A DNA stretch of 64,000 bases, from contig NC_009663.1 in the NCBI RefSeq assembly GCF_000010345.1, forward strand, positions 682,001 through 746,000, read 5' to 3'. The notes under the pieces are model-generated. The model was given only the letters and a program-made list of their open reading frames with translations, did not search any database and had not been told where the DNA came from. Both the position numbers and the translations under genes were made by a program. The DNA is from Sulfurovum sp. NBC37-1. GTDB lineage: Bacteria; Campylobacterota; Campylobacteria; Campylobacterales; Sulfurovaceae. Positions 8,884 through 17,553 of this stretch are shown in pieces; within the stretch, counting starts at the first letter, position 1; each line of letters begins with the position of its first letter.

Positions 8884-9345
8884 CTACCCCAGATCAGCAC
8901 CGAAGCTGCATCCGGCTTCGATTTTGCCTATTCTTGTAGCGTGACGTCCGCCTTCGAATTCCGTGGAGGCGAAAGCATCTATGATGTCTTCGATGACGCC
9001 TTTACCGACTACGCGTTCACCGAAGCAGAGTACGTTGGCGTCATTGTGCTGTCTTGTCAATTGTGCAGTGTAGTGGTCGTGGCAGAGAGCAGCTCTGATA
9101 CCTGATACTTTGTTGGCAGCTATGGACATACCGATGCCCGTACCGCAGATGAGGATACCGAAACTTCCCGGGTTTGCAATGACGGCTTCCGTACACTTCT
9201 TTGCGAAGTCTGGGTAGTCGACTCTGTCGGCTGAGTCCGGTCCAAGGTCGATGATCTCGTGGCCGAGGTTTGTGACGAGTTCTTTGACGTAGGCTTTGAC
9301 AGCATAACCTGCATGGTCTGTTGCAATGTAAAATTTCTTTGACAT
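8884..9345 (-). CDS. rpiB: Ribose-5-phosphate isomerase B
   Basis: 153 residues of the RpiB/LacAB family, interconverting ribose-5-P and ribulose-5-P in the pentose phosphate pathway. Seen: TDHAGY near the N-terminus, GILICGTGIGMSIAANK with the active-site Cys and anion hole, and ARQHNDANVL-type motif (TRQHNDANVLCFGER) with the catalytic-site His/Asn. It is last in a tight minus-strand set with folD, lepB and the M50 protease; 35 bp separate it from the protease. Confidence 0.95.
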   Translation of the reverse strand: MSKKFYIATDHAGYAVKAYVKELVTNLGHEIIDLGPDSADRVDYPDFAKKCTEAVIANPGSFGILICGTGIGMSIAANKVSGIRAALCHDHYTAQLTRQHNDANVLCFGERVVGKGVIEDIIDAFASTEFEGGRHATRIGKIEAGCSFGADLG

Positions 9346-9380
9346 CTATTTTCCTTTAATTGAATTGGTATGGATATGGT

Positions 9381-10025
9381 TCAGAGTAACCATTTTACGA
9401 TCCATGTAACGGGCTGGAACAGATAATTTGAAACGGGTGTAAAAAGCACCGCTACGAGTATCAGCATCCCATAAGGATATATTTTATCATAAAATGCCGT
9501 AAAAGATTTCCAGTGCATGCCTTCAGCGAGATAGCGGATGGCATTGGCTCCGTCCAGTGGCGGGATGGGCCAGAGGTTGAAAACACCGAGCAGCACGTTG
9601 ATGACTACACTCTGATAGAGCAGCAGGGCGATGAAAGCTTCAAATGCAGAAGTTGGATGTGCGAACATTGGGAAAAGTGCGGCGCATAAAGCAGCCATTG
9701 CAAAGTTGAATGTGATGCCTGCAAGCGAGACGGCGACCGCTGCGCCAGCACCACCATTCCTTATGACAGTATTTATGTTGATGGGAACAGGTTTTGCCCA
9801 GCCAAATATAAAGGGTGCCCCGGAGAAAAAGAGCATTCCCGGAACCAGGATACTCCCTACAGGGTCAATGTGTACGAGAGGGTTTATCTTGAGGCGTCCG
9901 AGGCTTTTGGCTGTGTTGTCGCCGTATTTGTAGGCGACCCATCCGTGCATGATCTCATGCCCTATGATGGCGATCATCAGGGCGATGATCATACTGATGA
10001 TCTTGATTATTTCTGTTTCACTCAT
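9381..10025 (-). CDS. Site-2 protease family protein (peptidase M50)
   Basis: 214-residue integral membrane zinc metalloprotease. The HEIMH zinc motif is at residues 23-27 within the first membrane helix and the second ligand motif NLWPIPPLDGAN lies near residue 155. About five to six membrane segments. It belongs to the short S2P group without PDZ or CBS domains. The start overlaps the lepB stop (TAATG), indicating translational coupling. The substrate is unknown. Confidence 0.93.
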   Translation of the reverse strand: MSETEIIKIISMIIALMIAIIGHEIMHGWVAYKYGDNTAKSLGRLKINPLVHIDPVGSILVPGMLFFSGAPFIFGWAKPVPININTVIRNGGAGAAVAVSLAGITFNFAMAALCAALFPMFAHPTSAFEAFIALLLYQSVVINVLLGVFNLWPIPPLDGANAIRYLAEGMHWKSFTAFYDKIYPYGMLILVAVLFTPVSNYLFQPVTWIVKWLL

Positions 10026-10990
10026 TATTGTATAGGCTCCTCAAGTTCAATGGAATTGATTAGTCGACCTACACGTCCCCAACGAACGGTAAAGCGCTGT
10101 TTGTCCCAGAGTTTTTCACATTCTTTGGAGTCGATGGCTATGTCTCCGCAGACTCTCCTGAGGCCTGCATGGTCTCTTCCTCCGCCATGTCCATTCAGTA
10201 CCTGGTCATAGGAACGGTGCTCAAGACTCATATAGATCAGCCAGGGCTTTCCGACGATCAGTCTGTAGGATACAGAACCCCAGAAACGACTGTCATTGGA
10301 GTTGTCACGGTTATCGCCTATCATGTAGAAATGGTCAGGCTCTACTTTTTTGTAAAGTGCGTTGATCGTGTTGCTTCCTATTTCATATACCATACTGTCA
10401 AGCCCGTCGACCATGATCGGGGTCATATCGATCTCTTTGTTGTAGGTGTAGTACTGCAGCAGAGCTTCAAAGATATTCATGCCTTCAGGCTGGTACTGTA
10501 TACCAGGGTACTTGTCCATATAGGGGTTCTCTACCCAGAGCTTTCCTCTGAGCTGTTTGATCTTCTCTTGCGGATAGTTCTTCTTGATATACGCATCTCC
10601 CTCATGGAAATGGATCAGCAGTTTTTTGTCGGCATAGATGAGCTCATCACCACCGACAGCCACACAGCGTTTAACATAGTGGATCTTTTCATTTTTCGGA
10701 TAACGGAAGATCACGATATCTTCTCTTTGGGGCTTAGGTCCCTCTATGAGGTGCCCGTTCCCGTTGAAGTCCGGCAGAAGCGGTATCTCAAGCCAGGGAA
10801 GATGCGGCGTAGGGATGCCGTAAGAGAACTTCTTGGCAAAGAGGAAGTCTCCTATGAGCAGTGTACGTTTCATCGATCCGCTGGGGATGACGAAGGACTG
10901 TGCAACAAAAAAGATGAGTAAAAGAACGATGATAACTGTTCCTGTCCATGAGCTGGAAAATCGATAGGTGGCTGAAAGGAATTTTTTCAA
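10025..10990 (-). CDS. lepB: Signal peptidase I
   Basis: 321 residues. Removes signal peptides on the outer face of the inner membrane. One N-terminal membrane segment is followed by PSGSMKRTL with the catalytic Ser (S39), then IHYVKRCVAVGGDE with the catalytic Lys, then GDNRDNSNDSRFWGSV. A long insertion between these boxes matches epsilonproteobacterial LepB. The start is TTG, with AAGGG 9 nt upstream; no suitable ATG lies before the catalytic Ser. It sits between folD (3 bp away) and the M50 protease. Confidence 0.95.
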   Translation of the reverse strand: MKKFLSATYRFSSSWTGTVIIVLLLIFFVAQSFVIPSGSMKRTLLIGDFLFAKKFSYGIPTPHLPWLEIPLLPDFNGNGHLIEGPKPQREDIVIFRYPKNEKIHYVKRCVAVGGDELIYADKKLLIHFHEGDAYIKKNYPQEKIKQLRGKLWVENPYMDKYPGIQYQPEGMNIFEALLQYYTYNKEIDMTPIMVDGLDSMVYEIGSNTINALYKKVEPDHFYMIGDNRDNSNDSRFWGSVSYRLIVGKPWLIYMSLEHRSYDQVLNGHGGGRDHAGLRRVCGDIAIDSKECEKLWDKQRFTVRWGRVGRLINSIELEEPIQ

Positions 10991-10993
10991 GGT

Positions 10994-11839
10994 TTATGCC
11001 CTTTGTTTGGCGGATTTGAGTGTGTTGGAGAGAAGCATGGCAATGGTCATTGGGCCTACACCTCCGGGAACAGGGGTGATGTAGGAGCATTTCGGTGCGA
11101 CATTCTTGAAGTCCACATCACCAACAAGTGAGCCATCCTCGATACGATTGATACCGATATCGATAACGATGGCACCCTCTTTGACCATATCTTCCTTGAT
11201 GAGTCCGGGAACGCCTACTCCGACCACGACGATGTCCGCTTGGCTAGTGTGGGCTTTAAGGTCTTTGGTGAAGATATGGGTGATGGTCACGGTGGCATTG
11301 GCATTGAGCAGGAGGCTGGCCATGGGTTTGCCCACAATGTTACTGGCACCTACGACACAGACATCTTTTCCCTCCAGGTCTATCTCGTACTCTTCGAACA
11401 TTTTCATGACGCCAAGCGGTGTACAGGCAACGAAACTGTCAAGTCCCGTCACCAGACGGCCGACGTTGTAGGCATGAAAGCCGTCCACATCCTTTTTGGG
11501 GTCGATCACTTCGAGGATCTTGTTCGTATCTATATGTTTTGGCAAAGGAAGCTGTACTAAAATACCGTCGATGCGTGGATTGGCATTCATCATCTCAATG
11601 GTAGCGATGATCTCATCCTGGGAGATAGTGTCTGGCATATTGTGCGTGATAGAATAGAAACCGACTCTTTCGCAGGCCTTGGCTTTCATATTGACATAGG
11701 CATGGCTTGCCGGGTCGTCTCCGATGAGCAGTACCGCAAGGCCTGGAACTATGTTCTTCACCTGCTTGAGTTCTTCTACCTCTTTCGCCACATTTTCCTG
11801 TACTTTATGTGCCAGGCTTTTACCATCGATAAGTTGCAT
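10994..11839 (-). CDS. folD: Methylenetetrahydrofolate dehydrogenase/cyclohydrolase
   Basis: 281 residues of the bifunctional FolD, which converts 5,10-methylene-THF to 10-formyl-THF using NADP. Signatures: YVNMKAKACERVG with the catalytic Lys, QLPLPKHID, VVGASNIVGKPMA in the nucleotide-binding region, and TPVPGGVGPMT. It is the first gene of the folD-lepB-M50-rpiB minus-strand operon. The divergent cytochrome gene at 11903 shares its promoter region. Confidence 0.96.
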   Translation of the reverse strand: MQLIDGKSLAHKVQENVAKEVEELKQVKNIVPGLAVLLIGDDPASHAYVNMKAKACERVGFYSITHNMPDTISQDEIIATIEMMNANPRIDGILVQLPLPKHIDTNKILEVIDPKKDVDGFHAYNVGRLVTGLDSFVACTPLGVMKMFEEYEIDLEGKDVCVVGASNIVGKPMASLLLNANATVTITHIFTKDLKAHTSQADIVVVGVGVPGLIKEDMVKEGAIVIDIGINRIEDGSLVGDVDFKNVAPKCSYITPVPGGVGPMTIAMLLSNTLKSAKQRA

Positions 11840-11902
11840 AGCGCGCCCTTATATTTTTTTACGGTATTATATCGAAAATAGTTTATAGAGGTACTGCACG
11901 AG

Positions 11903-12268
11903 ATGAAACGACTCCTATTTCTCCTACCGCTCCTGCTCTGTGCGGATGAAGATTTTATCTCTCATTATGAGTATGGTGAAATGCTCTATAATCAGCCCCG
12001 TGGTGTGAGCTGCGCAGAGTGTCACGGTGAGAGCGGTGAGGGGAAAGTCATTGTTGAGTTCAGGGATATTCACGGGAAAAAGGTCCTCAGAGGCCCTGAC
12101 ATCCGCAAAGAGAGCCTGACCTCTATGATCAACTCCGTTAACAGCTACCATAAGATCATGCCCCGCTATTACCTGACCGATGAAGAGGTAAAGGCGATCT
12201 ACGACTACCTTCAGAAGAAAAACAGCGAATATCTCTGCGAGAGTGAAGAGGGGAATGCAACGAAATAG
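11903..12268 (+). CDS. Small periplasmic c-type cytochrome
   Basis: 121 residues with a short signal peptide (MKRLLFLLPLLLCADED). One haem site CAECH near residue 37 and a distal Met candidate in HKIMPRYYLTDEEV, which matches the class I/c553-type pattern of a Met ligand before the final helix. Likely a soluble electron carrier. Divergent from folD; DUF4139 gene follows 51 bp later after a TATAAT-like sequence. Confidence 0.88.
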   Translation: MKRLLFLLPLLLCADEDFISHYEYGEMLYNQPRGVSCAECHGESGEGKVIVEFRDIHGKKVLRGPDIRKESLTSMINSVNSYHKIMPRYYLTDEEVKAIYDYLQKKNSEYLCESEEGNATK

Positions 12269-12319
12269 GTTATAATAATCCTTTAGGGAACCTCTAAAAA
12301 TTTATAGAAGGACTTTGAT

Positions 12320-13738
12320 ATGCATCTTCACAGAACACTCATTACACTCTCCTTGACAGCCACTATGGCTTTGGCCTCTTCTTTGGCTGTCTATCGGGAC
12401 AGTACCGTTTACGGTTATATTCCTCAAAACACCTTTATCGGTTTTGCCAAGAATGTTAAAGCCAAATGTAAAGGATATGAAACCGCACTTCTGACCAAAA
12501 TAAACTGTCCTCCGGAGGATAGACTCTGCAAAGAGCTTAAAAATATCCAAAAGACAGCACAGGAACTCAAAGCGATACAAACCAATATTGCTTTGCTTAA
12601 CACATTCGTTTCTCTGCCTCAACCCACTTCCCTCGATGCCCAGAGTTGGATAGAAGCTGCAAAACGGGTGAGTGGGGAACAGGCAAAGCTTTCCACTGAT
12701 GAAAGGCGTCTCAAAGGAGAGCTTCAGCTCCAGACGCAGGATTTCAGAAGACAGGCACCGGTACAGAATGCACTCTATCTCTCAAAAGAATGTAAAGGTG
12801 ACCTGACTGTTGAACTGCCATACGGACAGGTCGTCTTTTCCACCTACTATGAGGCACAGATCGAAGGTAACAAAGAGATAGAAGTAACGCAGTACCTTTC
12901 GGTAACGAACCACAGCGGCATAGATATAGAAGCGGAAGATGCGATGTTCTACTACAGAGCTGCACACCGTACGATATCGCCTGTACATTTCTCCCCCTGG
13001 ATCGTGAGTAAATATGTGCTGCGCCCCAAACGTATGTATGCCAAAAAAGCTGCCGGTACCATGATGCAGAATGATGCAATGCTTTCAGCAGTTGCCGAAG
13101 TGAATGCCCCGGCACCAGTGGCAGAGTACCTTTCTGCAAGAGAATACTGGGTCAAAAATTTGTCTCTGCCTTCAACGGGTGAGCCGGTAAATGTACAGGT
13201 GACTTCCTGGAAAGCACTACTGAAATGTGCACTCAGGGCTTACCCGTATCGTATGTCCACTGCTTTTCATGTCTGTTCATTCAAACCCAAAACACAAATA
13301 GAACGTAACAGCTGGAAGATCAAAAATGGAGACACCATCATCAATGACCGTGCCATGGGTGAGTACGATGAAGAGAGATATCGTCTCTATACGGAGGCGG
13401 ATCTCGATTTGAAAATTGTAAGAAAACCTCTGGTCAAAAAAGAGAGAACGACCGGTATCTTTGGAAGTACGGTGCGAAAGAAAGACGGATACACACTTAC
13501 ATTGACCAATAAATCTGATAAAAAAAAGATGTTGATCGTCACGGAACGTATACCGACCTCTACAACAAAAGAGATAAAAGTGAAACTTCTGGATATCAAG
13601 TCAAAGAAAAAAGTGGACTATAAAGTGCTGAAGGATGGTGAAGTGGAAATGAATGTGTCACTTGATCCGCATGAAACGAAGAAGATAGAAGTACTATTTG
13701 AGATATCTTATGATAAAGATTTGAAAATAAATTATTAG
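12320..13738 (+). CDS. Secreted DUF4139 domain protein
   Basis: 472 residues with signal peptide (MHLHRTLITLSLTATMALASS). A helical segment at about residues 55-135 is followed by a beta-rich DUF4139 region; the end (LTNKSDKKKMLIVTERIPTS, then KVLKDGEVEMNVSLDP) is typical of this mucoidy-inhibitor-A-like group. Periplasmic or surface associated; molecular role unknown. Four Cys residues may pair (CKGYE, INCPPEDRLC). Ends 40 bp before a hairpin shared with convergent csp. Confidence 0.75.
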   Translation: MHLHRTLITLSLTATMALASSLAVYRDSTVYGYIPQNTFIGFAKNVKAKCKGYETALLTKINCPPEDRLCKELKNIQKTAQELKAIQTNIALLNTFVSLPQPTSLDAQSWIEAAKRVSGEQAKLSTDERRLKGELQLQTQDFRRQAPVQNALYLSKECKGDLTVELPYGQVVFSTYYEAQIEGNKEIEVTQYLSVTNHSGIDIEAEDAMFYYRAAHRTISPVHFSPWIVSKYVLRPKRMYAKKAAGTMMQNDAMLSAVAEVNAPAPVAEYLSAREYWVKNLSLPSTGEPVNVQVTSWKALLKCALRAYPYRMSTAFHVCSFKPKTQIERNSWKIKNGDTIINDRAMGEYDEERYRLYTEADLDLKIVRKPLVKKERTTGIFGSTVRKKDGYTLTLTNKSDKKKMLIVTERIPTSTTKEIKVKLLDIKSKKKVDYKVLKDGEVEMNVSLDPHETKKIEVLFEISYDKDLKINY

Positions 13739-13751
13739 GGGAGTTTGAAAG

Positions 13752-13770
13752 TGCAGGCGGGATGCCTGCA
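13752..13770. terminator. Bidirectional hairpin between DUF4139 gene and csp
   Basis: TGCAGGC-GGGAT-GCCTGCA sits between two convergent genes and can fold on both strands. There is no strong T-tract on either side. Confidence 0.5.
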
Positions 13771-13778
13771 TATAAGTC

Positions 13779-13997
13779 TTAGAGTGGTGTTACGTTCTCA
13801 GCCTGTGGGCCTTTTTGACCTTCACCGATTTCAAATGTTACTGCCTGACCTTCTGCAAGAGTTACACGACCGCCATTGTCATTGTTTACTTGACGGAAAT
13901 GTACGAATACATCGCTTCCACCATTCTCTTGTTGAATAAATCCGTAACCTTTTTCATCGTTGAACCATTTTACTGTTCCGTTTACTAATTCTGCCAT
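13779..13997 (-). CDS. Cold-shock protein (CspA family)
   Basis: 72-residue OB-fold single-strand nucleic-acid binder. RNP1 KGYGFI and RNP2 VFVHF are intact, preceded by GTVKWFNDE. These act as RNA chaperones. The 200 bp upstream (13998-14197) hold no gene; long 5' leaders are common for csp genes, so temperature-responsive RNA control is plausible but not demonstrated from sequence. Confidence 0.95.
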   Translation of the reverse strand: MAELVNGTVKWFNDEKGYGFIQQENGGSDVFVHFRQVNNDNGGRVTLAEGQAVTFEIGEGQKGPQAENVTPL

Positions 13998-14197
13998 TGT
14001 TATACCTTTGGTAATTTAAATTTGTGAAAACATTTAAATAGAGAGTCTTTCGGGGGTCTTGCAGGGCCTTAACACTAACATAACACTCAAAAGATGAACT
14101 CGATCCTCATCTTTCATCGGATATATTGTAGCTTCTTTTCTTAGAGTTAAGCTGATTTTATCAAAAAATTTTATGATTTTTGATATTTTTATTATAT

Positions 14198-15148
14198 TTA
14201 TGGTAAAAGCCAGAAAAAAACTTTGTCTTCATCGCCCGATGAGATCATGGCTTTTTCATTGATAAAGAGGATCTTGGTGGGTGTGGCATAGTGGCCTACA
14301 AGACGATCACCCTTACTTTTTGTCGCCGGATTGAAAAGCTGCAAATGATGTTCTATACCACTGGAGTAGACACCTGTAGTTGCCTTGGGGCTTAATCCCA
14401 CACAATAGACAAGGAAATCGCTCTTGAGATGGTAGGAGTTGTCACTGTCTGTAAAATAAACCCCGACACGTCTGTCCTGACCTGCCGTAAGAATGACCCC
14501 ATTGGCGTAAGCTACTTTATAGATGTTATCCACGTGTTCTTTGTCGTACACCTGGTCGATCTTTGAGGTATTGACATCGATAATCCTCACGGCACCGCTC
14601 TCATCGGAAATGACCATTTTGCTCTTATCATCGCTGAGTACCATGCCGCCCATGGTACTTTCCGAGATATGTTGTTCATATATGCGATAGTTCTCAAGAT
14701 TGTCATAGAGGATGACATCCGACCCGAAGGTACCGAAGATGATCTTCCCCTCTTTGTTGAAAAAGGCGTTCTTTGGCATGATATGCTGATCCGAACCGAT
14801 GATCTTCCTGAGATGCCCATTCTGTTCGATCCATACTTCCCTATAGGCATTGGAAGCAGAGGAGACCAATAGGGTTTTGTTTTGGTATCTGTCGATGGCA
14901 TGTATGCGTGAAGGAACTTTGCCATTCTGTACTGTTTCAAGAGGAGGCAGGATGATCTGCCTGACGATCTTCCTGCTGCTCAGGTCGATCACATCCACCA
15001 TGCCTGCATCGGTAGCGACATAGAGATAGCCATTATCTTCCACGAAATCACTTACGAGACCGGAAACTTCTATGGTCGCTACAGGGTGAATATCTTTTGC
15101 AGACAGAATGGACCATAGCAGAAAGGTCAGGAGTAAGAGTCTATGCAT
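14198..15148 (-). CDS. Periplasmic WD40-like beta-propeller (NapL-like)
   Basis: 316 residues with a signal peptide (MHRLLLLTFLLWSILSAKD). Repeated propeller blades are visible: VYVATDAGMVDVIDLSS-type, SDESGAVRIIDVNTSK, and the final ISSGDEDKVFFWLLP, giving about six to seven blades. Size, export and repeat pattern recall NapL, a WD-repeat protein of epsilonproteobacterial nitrate reductase clusters. No nap genes are adjacent, so that assignment is tentative. The cytochrome upstream is separated by a hairpin. Confidence 0.55.
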   Translation of the reverse strand: MHRLLLLTFLLWSILSAKDIHPVATIEVSGLVSDFVEDNGYLYVATDAGMVDVIDLSSRKIVRQIILPPLETVQNGKVPSRIHAIDRYQNKTLLVSSASNAYREVWIEQNGHLRKIIGSDQHIMPKNAFFNKEGKIIFGTFGSDVILYDNLENYRIYEQHISESTMGGMVLSDDKSKMVISDESGAVRIIDVNTSKIDQVYDKEHVDNIYKVAYANGVILTAGQDRRVGVYFTDSDNSYHLKSDFLVYCVGLSPKATTGVYSSGIEHHLQLFNPATKSKGDRLVGHYATPTKILFINEKAMISSGDEDKVFFWLLP

Positions 15149-15175
15149 GAGGGAATTATAACATTTGGGTACCTA

Positions 15176-15207
15176 TAATAACCCTAGATGCTCATAATGG
15201 GTTATTA
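15176..15207. terminator. Hairpin between cytochrome and propeller genes
   Basis: TAATAACCC and GGGTTATTA arms form a nine-base-pair stem. It lies between the cytochrome stop (15220) and the propeller start (15148), both minus strand. It suggests that the two genes are not simply one operon. Confidence 0.45.
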
Positions 15208-15219
15208 GAGGTGACCATT

Positions 15220-15720
15220 TTATTTACTGAGTAGGGACTTGAGGAACTCTTCTCTTTTCTCTATGCCGAGCAGCGGTTTTTGGGTCAGGTCAGGATAGCT
15301 GCCGTCAAGCCCTTTCCCGTCATCGCCATGGCATCCTCCGCAGACACTGGTGTAGAACATGGCAGCATCTTTGGGGTAGGGTTCTTTACATTTCTGCCCC
15401 GAGAGTGACAGAACATAGCAGGCGATCTTGGGTGCATCTTTATGGGAAACAAATCCAGCTTCCATCTCGCCACCCGGAAAGTCAAACTGTTTTGATCCAT
15501 GGTTGATGACGCTGGTAATATACGCTTTGGTATACCCAACTGTATGTATTTTTGCCAGTTCTTCTTCGGTATGCAGTGTGGTGTGTTTTTGTATGTGTTT
15601 CCTGTAGCTATCGGTCATTTCCTCTGCTTCACTCGTCTGTCCATCTTTCCGAAATGAAGCATTGTAGAAGGCATATACGATCACAAGCAGTATGGCCAGA
15701 TAGGGGATCAGGTTTTTCAT
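15220..15720 (-). CDS. Membrane-anchored c-type cytochrome
   Basis: 166 residues. One N-terminal membrane segment, then a periplasmic domain with a single haem motif CGGCH near residue 119. A further Cys pair (IACYVLSLSGQKC) lies before it. The tail (GLDGSYPDLTQKPLLG) is that of class I cytochrome c. Probably an electron carrier on the outer face of the inner membrane; partner unknown. Confidence 0.8.
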   Translation of the reverse strand: MKNLIPYLAILLVIVYAFYNASFRKDGQTSEAEEMTDSYRKHIQKHTTLHTEEELAKIHTVGYTKAYITSVINHGSKQFDFPGGEMEAGFVSHKDAPKIACYVLSLSGQKCKEPYPKDAAMFYTSVCGGCHGDDGKGLDGSYPDLTQKPLLGIEKREEFLKSLLSK

Positions 15721-15744
15721 CGCACAATGATTATCTGGGAACTG

Positions 15745-16350
15745 TCAATATATTGTTGAGGTCTGGTAGGGAACCACCAAAGGTACAAAGTCTATTTTCC
15801 GCTCAGTCCATCTACTCCGTATCGCATTAAAAGTATTGCGAAGCTGTAGCACATCTCTGTAAGGCTTGTACAGGACTTTTGCCTGAAGTGTCTTCAGAAT
15901 ATGGTCAAGCTGTTTGGCGCTCATGCCATACATATATTTGATCTCCTGGCTCTGACTTTGCTGTGCAAGAACATTGAGTATTTTTCCATTGGGCAATTGC
16001 AGTTGAAAGATCTGCATTTTGGGTGACGAGTACAGAAGGCGGATCCTGCCTGCATCAAAAACAACCCGAGTAATGTATATGAGTGAGAACTGAAATTCAT
16101 AATTGATGTCAGTCTGGGCATCTTCATACACGATGAAATTGCCTTCTTTGGTCTGCAGTACTTTTTGTGAGAGGAAAAGTGTACGGAAGTTCAAATTCTT
16201 TTTCGCCATCAGCCTGCCGTCCATCTGCAGGGTAGTATTGTTCACCTGCATGACAAGCTGTTGACCATTGTAGTCGATATTGGCAGTATTGCATCCGTTC
16301 AGCAACCATATCGCTACGCCGGACAAGAGCAGTGTTTTGAAAGTAGTCAT
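15745..16350 (-). CDS. Putative lipoprotein, unknown function
   Basis: 201 residues with a type II signal and lipobox LNGC (Cys near residue 20). The mature part is beta-strand rich with no family I can name. The start overlaps the stop of the coiled-coil gene upstream (ATGA), so the two are translationally coupled and may act together at the envelope. Confidence 0.6.
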   Translation of the reverse strand: MTTFKTLLLSGVAIWLLNGCNTANIDYNGQQLVMQVNNTTLQMDGRLMAKKNLNFRTLFLSQKVLQTKEGNFIVYEDAQTDINYEFQFSLIYITRVVFDAGRIRLLYSSPKMQIFQLQLPNGKILNVLAQQSQSQEIKYMYGMSAKQLDHILKTLQAKVLYKPYRDVLQLRNTFNAIRSRWTERKIDFVPLVVPYQTSTIY

Positions 16351-16811
16351 ACGATTTGTGACAGCTTCAACATAATATCATTGATCTCCTGGCCGGCTTT
16401 TTTCGCCAGTTTGTCTGCCTCTACTTTTGACTCGCCGTAAAGGTGGTAGAACTCTTTCTCTGCCTCTTCCCATTTGTCTTCAATATCCATTTTGGCCAGG
16501 TGTGCCTTGATCTCTGCAAGGTCGAACTCCTGTGCCGTATTTCTGGATACAGTATAAAGAAAACCTTCAGCACTGTCGCGGACATGCTCAAGTGCATCCC
16601 GGGCTTCCATCATGCCCAACTCACTTTTGAGCTCTGCTTCCTGTTCCGCTTCCTGCAGTTTTATCTTGATTTTCTCAAAGTATGATTTAAGATCTTTCCA
16701 CACCAATTTGGCATCCTCGGAAAAATCCTCGTTCATATCTTCTATTTTCTCCTCAAGTACATCGATACTTTTCTTAGCTGTTTCAATGAATTCCTCATAT
16801 TCTTTTTTCAT
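16347..16811 (-). CDS. Helical coiled-coil protein, unknown function
   Basis: 154 residues, almost wholly charged amphipathic helix (for example MKKEYEEFIETAKKSIDVL and EAEQEAELKSELGMMEARDA). No signal peptide or catalytic motif. Start supported by GGAG just upstream. Coupled by ATGA to the lipoprotein gene. Could be a cytosolic partner or a structural protein. Confidence 0.6.
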   Translation of the reverse strand: MKKEYEEFIETAKKSIDVLEEKIEDMNEDFSEDAKLVWKDLKSYFEKIKIKLQEAEQEAELKSELGMMEARDALEHVRDSAEGFLYTVSRNTAQEFDLAEIKAHLAKMDIEDKWEEAEKEFYHLYGESKVEADKLAKKAGQEINDIMLKLSQIV

Positions 16812-16895
16812 GGTTTCTCCTAATAATTGAAATATTCCTTATTATAACATGCTATTGTTAACTGTTACCTCAAATCCAGAAATAGAAATTTGGGG

Positions 16896-17540
16896 TTACA
16901 CAACATAAAGTAAAATAGCAAAAAAATGCAAGATAGACCCCAGCATTACAAAGAGATGCCAGATGGTATGGAAATGGGTAATACTGTCCTTAATATAAAA
17001 GTAAACACCGCTACTGTATGCCAAACCACCTGCAACGATAAGCCAAAACCCTATGGGATCGATATGTGCTTTAAAGGTAGAAAAGTCAAGAACGATCAGC
17101 CAGCCCATGACAAGATAGGCGATCAGGGAGAGCAGTTCAAAACGGCCAACATAGATGAATTTCAGTGCGATGCCTATAACAGCGATACCCCATTCAAGTC
17201 CGAAGAGCACCCATCCTGTCGTACCACCGATGGTAAGAAGTGCAATAGGTGTATAGGAACCTGCGATCAGTATGTAGATAGAGGCATGGTCAAAAATCTG
17301 AAAAAGATGTTTGGCTTTGTTATGGGTGAGGGCATGATAGAGGGTTGAACTGCCGTATAGTACCATGAGTGACGAACCGTAGATCGCTGCGGAAGTTATA
17401 TGCAGGGCACCGTGTCCGTGCATTACCACAAACGTGACAAGTAGTACCAGGGCAGCGATGCTCAAGGTAAAACCGATACCGTGTGTTACGGCATGCCATA
17501 TCTCTTCGATGAGAGCAAAATTATTGACTTCATTGCTCAT
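16896..17540 (-). CDS. trhA: TrhA/hemolysin III family membrane protein
   Basis: 214 residues with seven predicted membrane segments. PAQR/hemolysin III hallmarks: HAVTHGIGFTLS, the YGSSTLYHALTH motif, DHASIYILIAGSYTP and C-terminal HTIWHLFVMLGSILHF. The His/Asp/Ser set suggests a metal-dependent hydrolase-like site. Family members influence membrane fluidity; toxin activity should not be assumed. It ends a run with nadE (13 bp). Confidence 0.9.
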   Translation of the reverse strand: MSNEVNNFALIEEIWHAVTHGIGFTLSIAALVLLVTFVVMHGHGALHITSAAIYGSSLMVLYGSSTLYHALTHNKAKHLFQIFDHASIYILIAGSYTPIALLTIGGTTGWVLFGLEWGIAVIGIALKFIYVGRFELLSLIAYLVMGWLIVLDFSTFKAHIDPIGFWLIVAGGLAYSSGVYFYIKDSITHFHTIWHLFVMLGSILHFFAILLYVV

Positions 17541-17553
17541 AATTTCATTCTAC

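Noticed and set aside
13998-14197. Separate small RNA upstream of the cold-shock gene
   Set aside because: More simply a long csp leader; no independent promoter-terminator pair is evident.
14198-15148. Firm NapL assignment
   Set aside because: Fold and export fit, but no nap genes are adjacent and propellers are common, so it is only called NapL-like.
16896-17540. Hemolysin toxin function from the hemolysin III name
   Set aside because: The family is a PAQR-type membrane protein; haemolysis is not its established cellular role.
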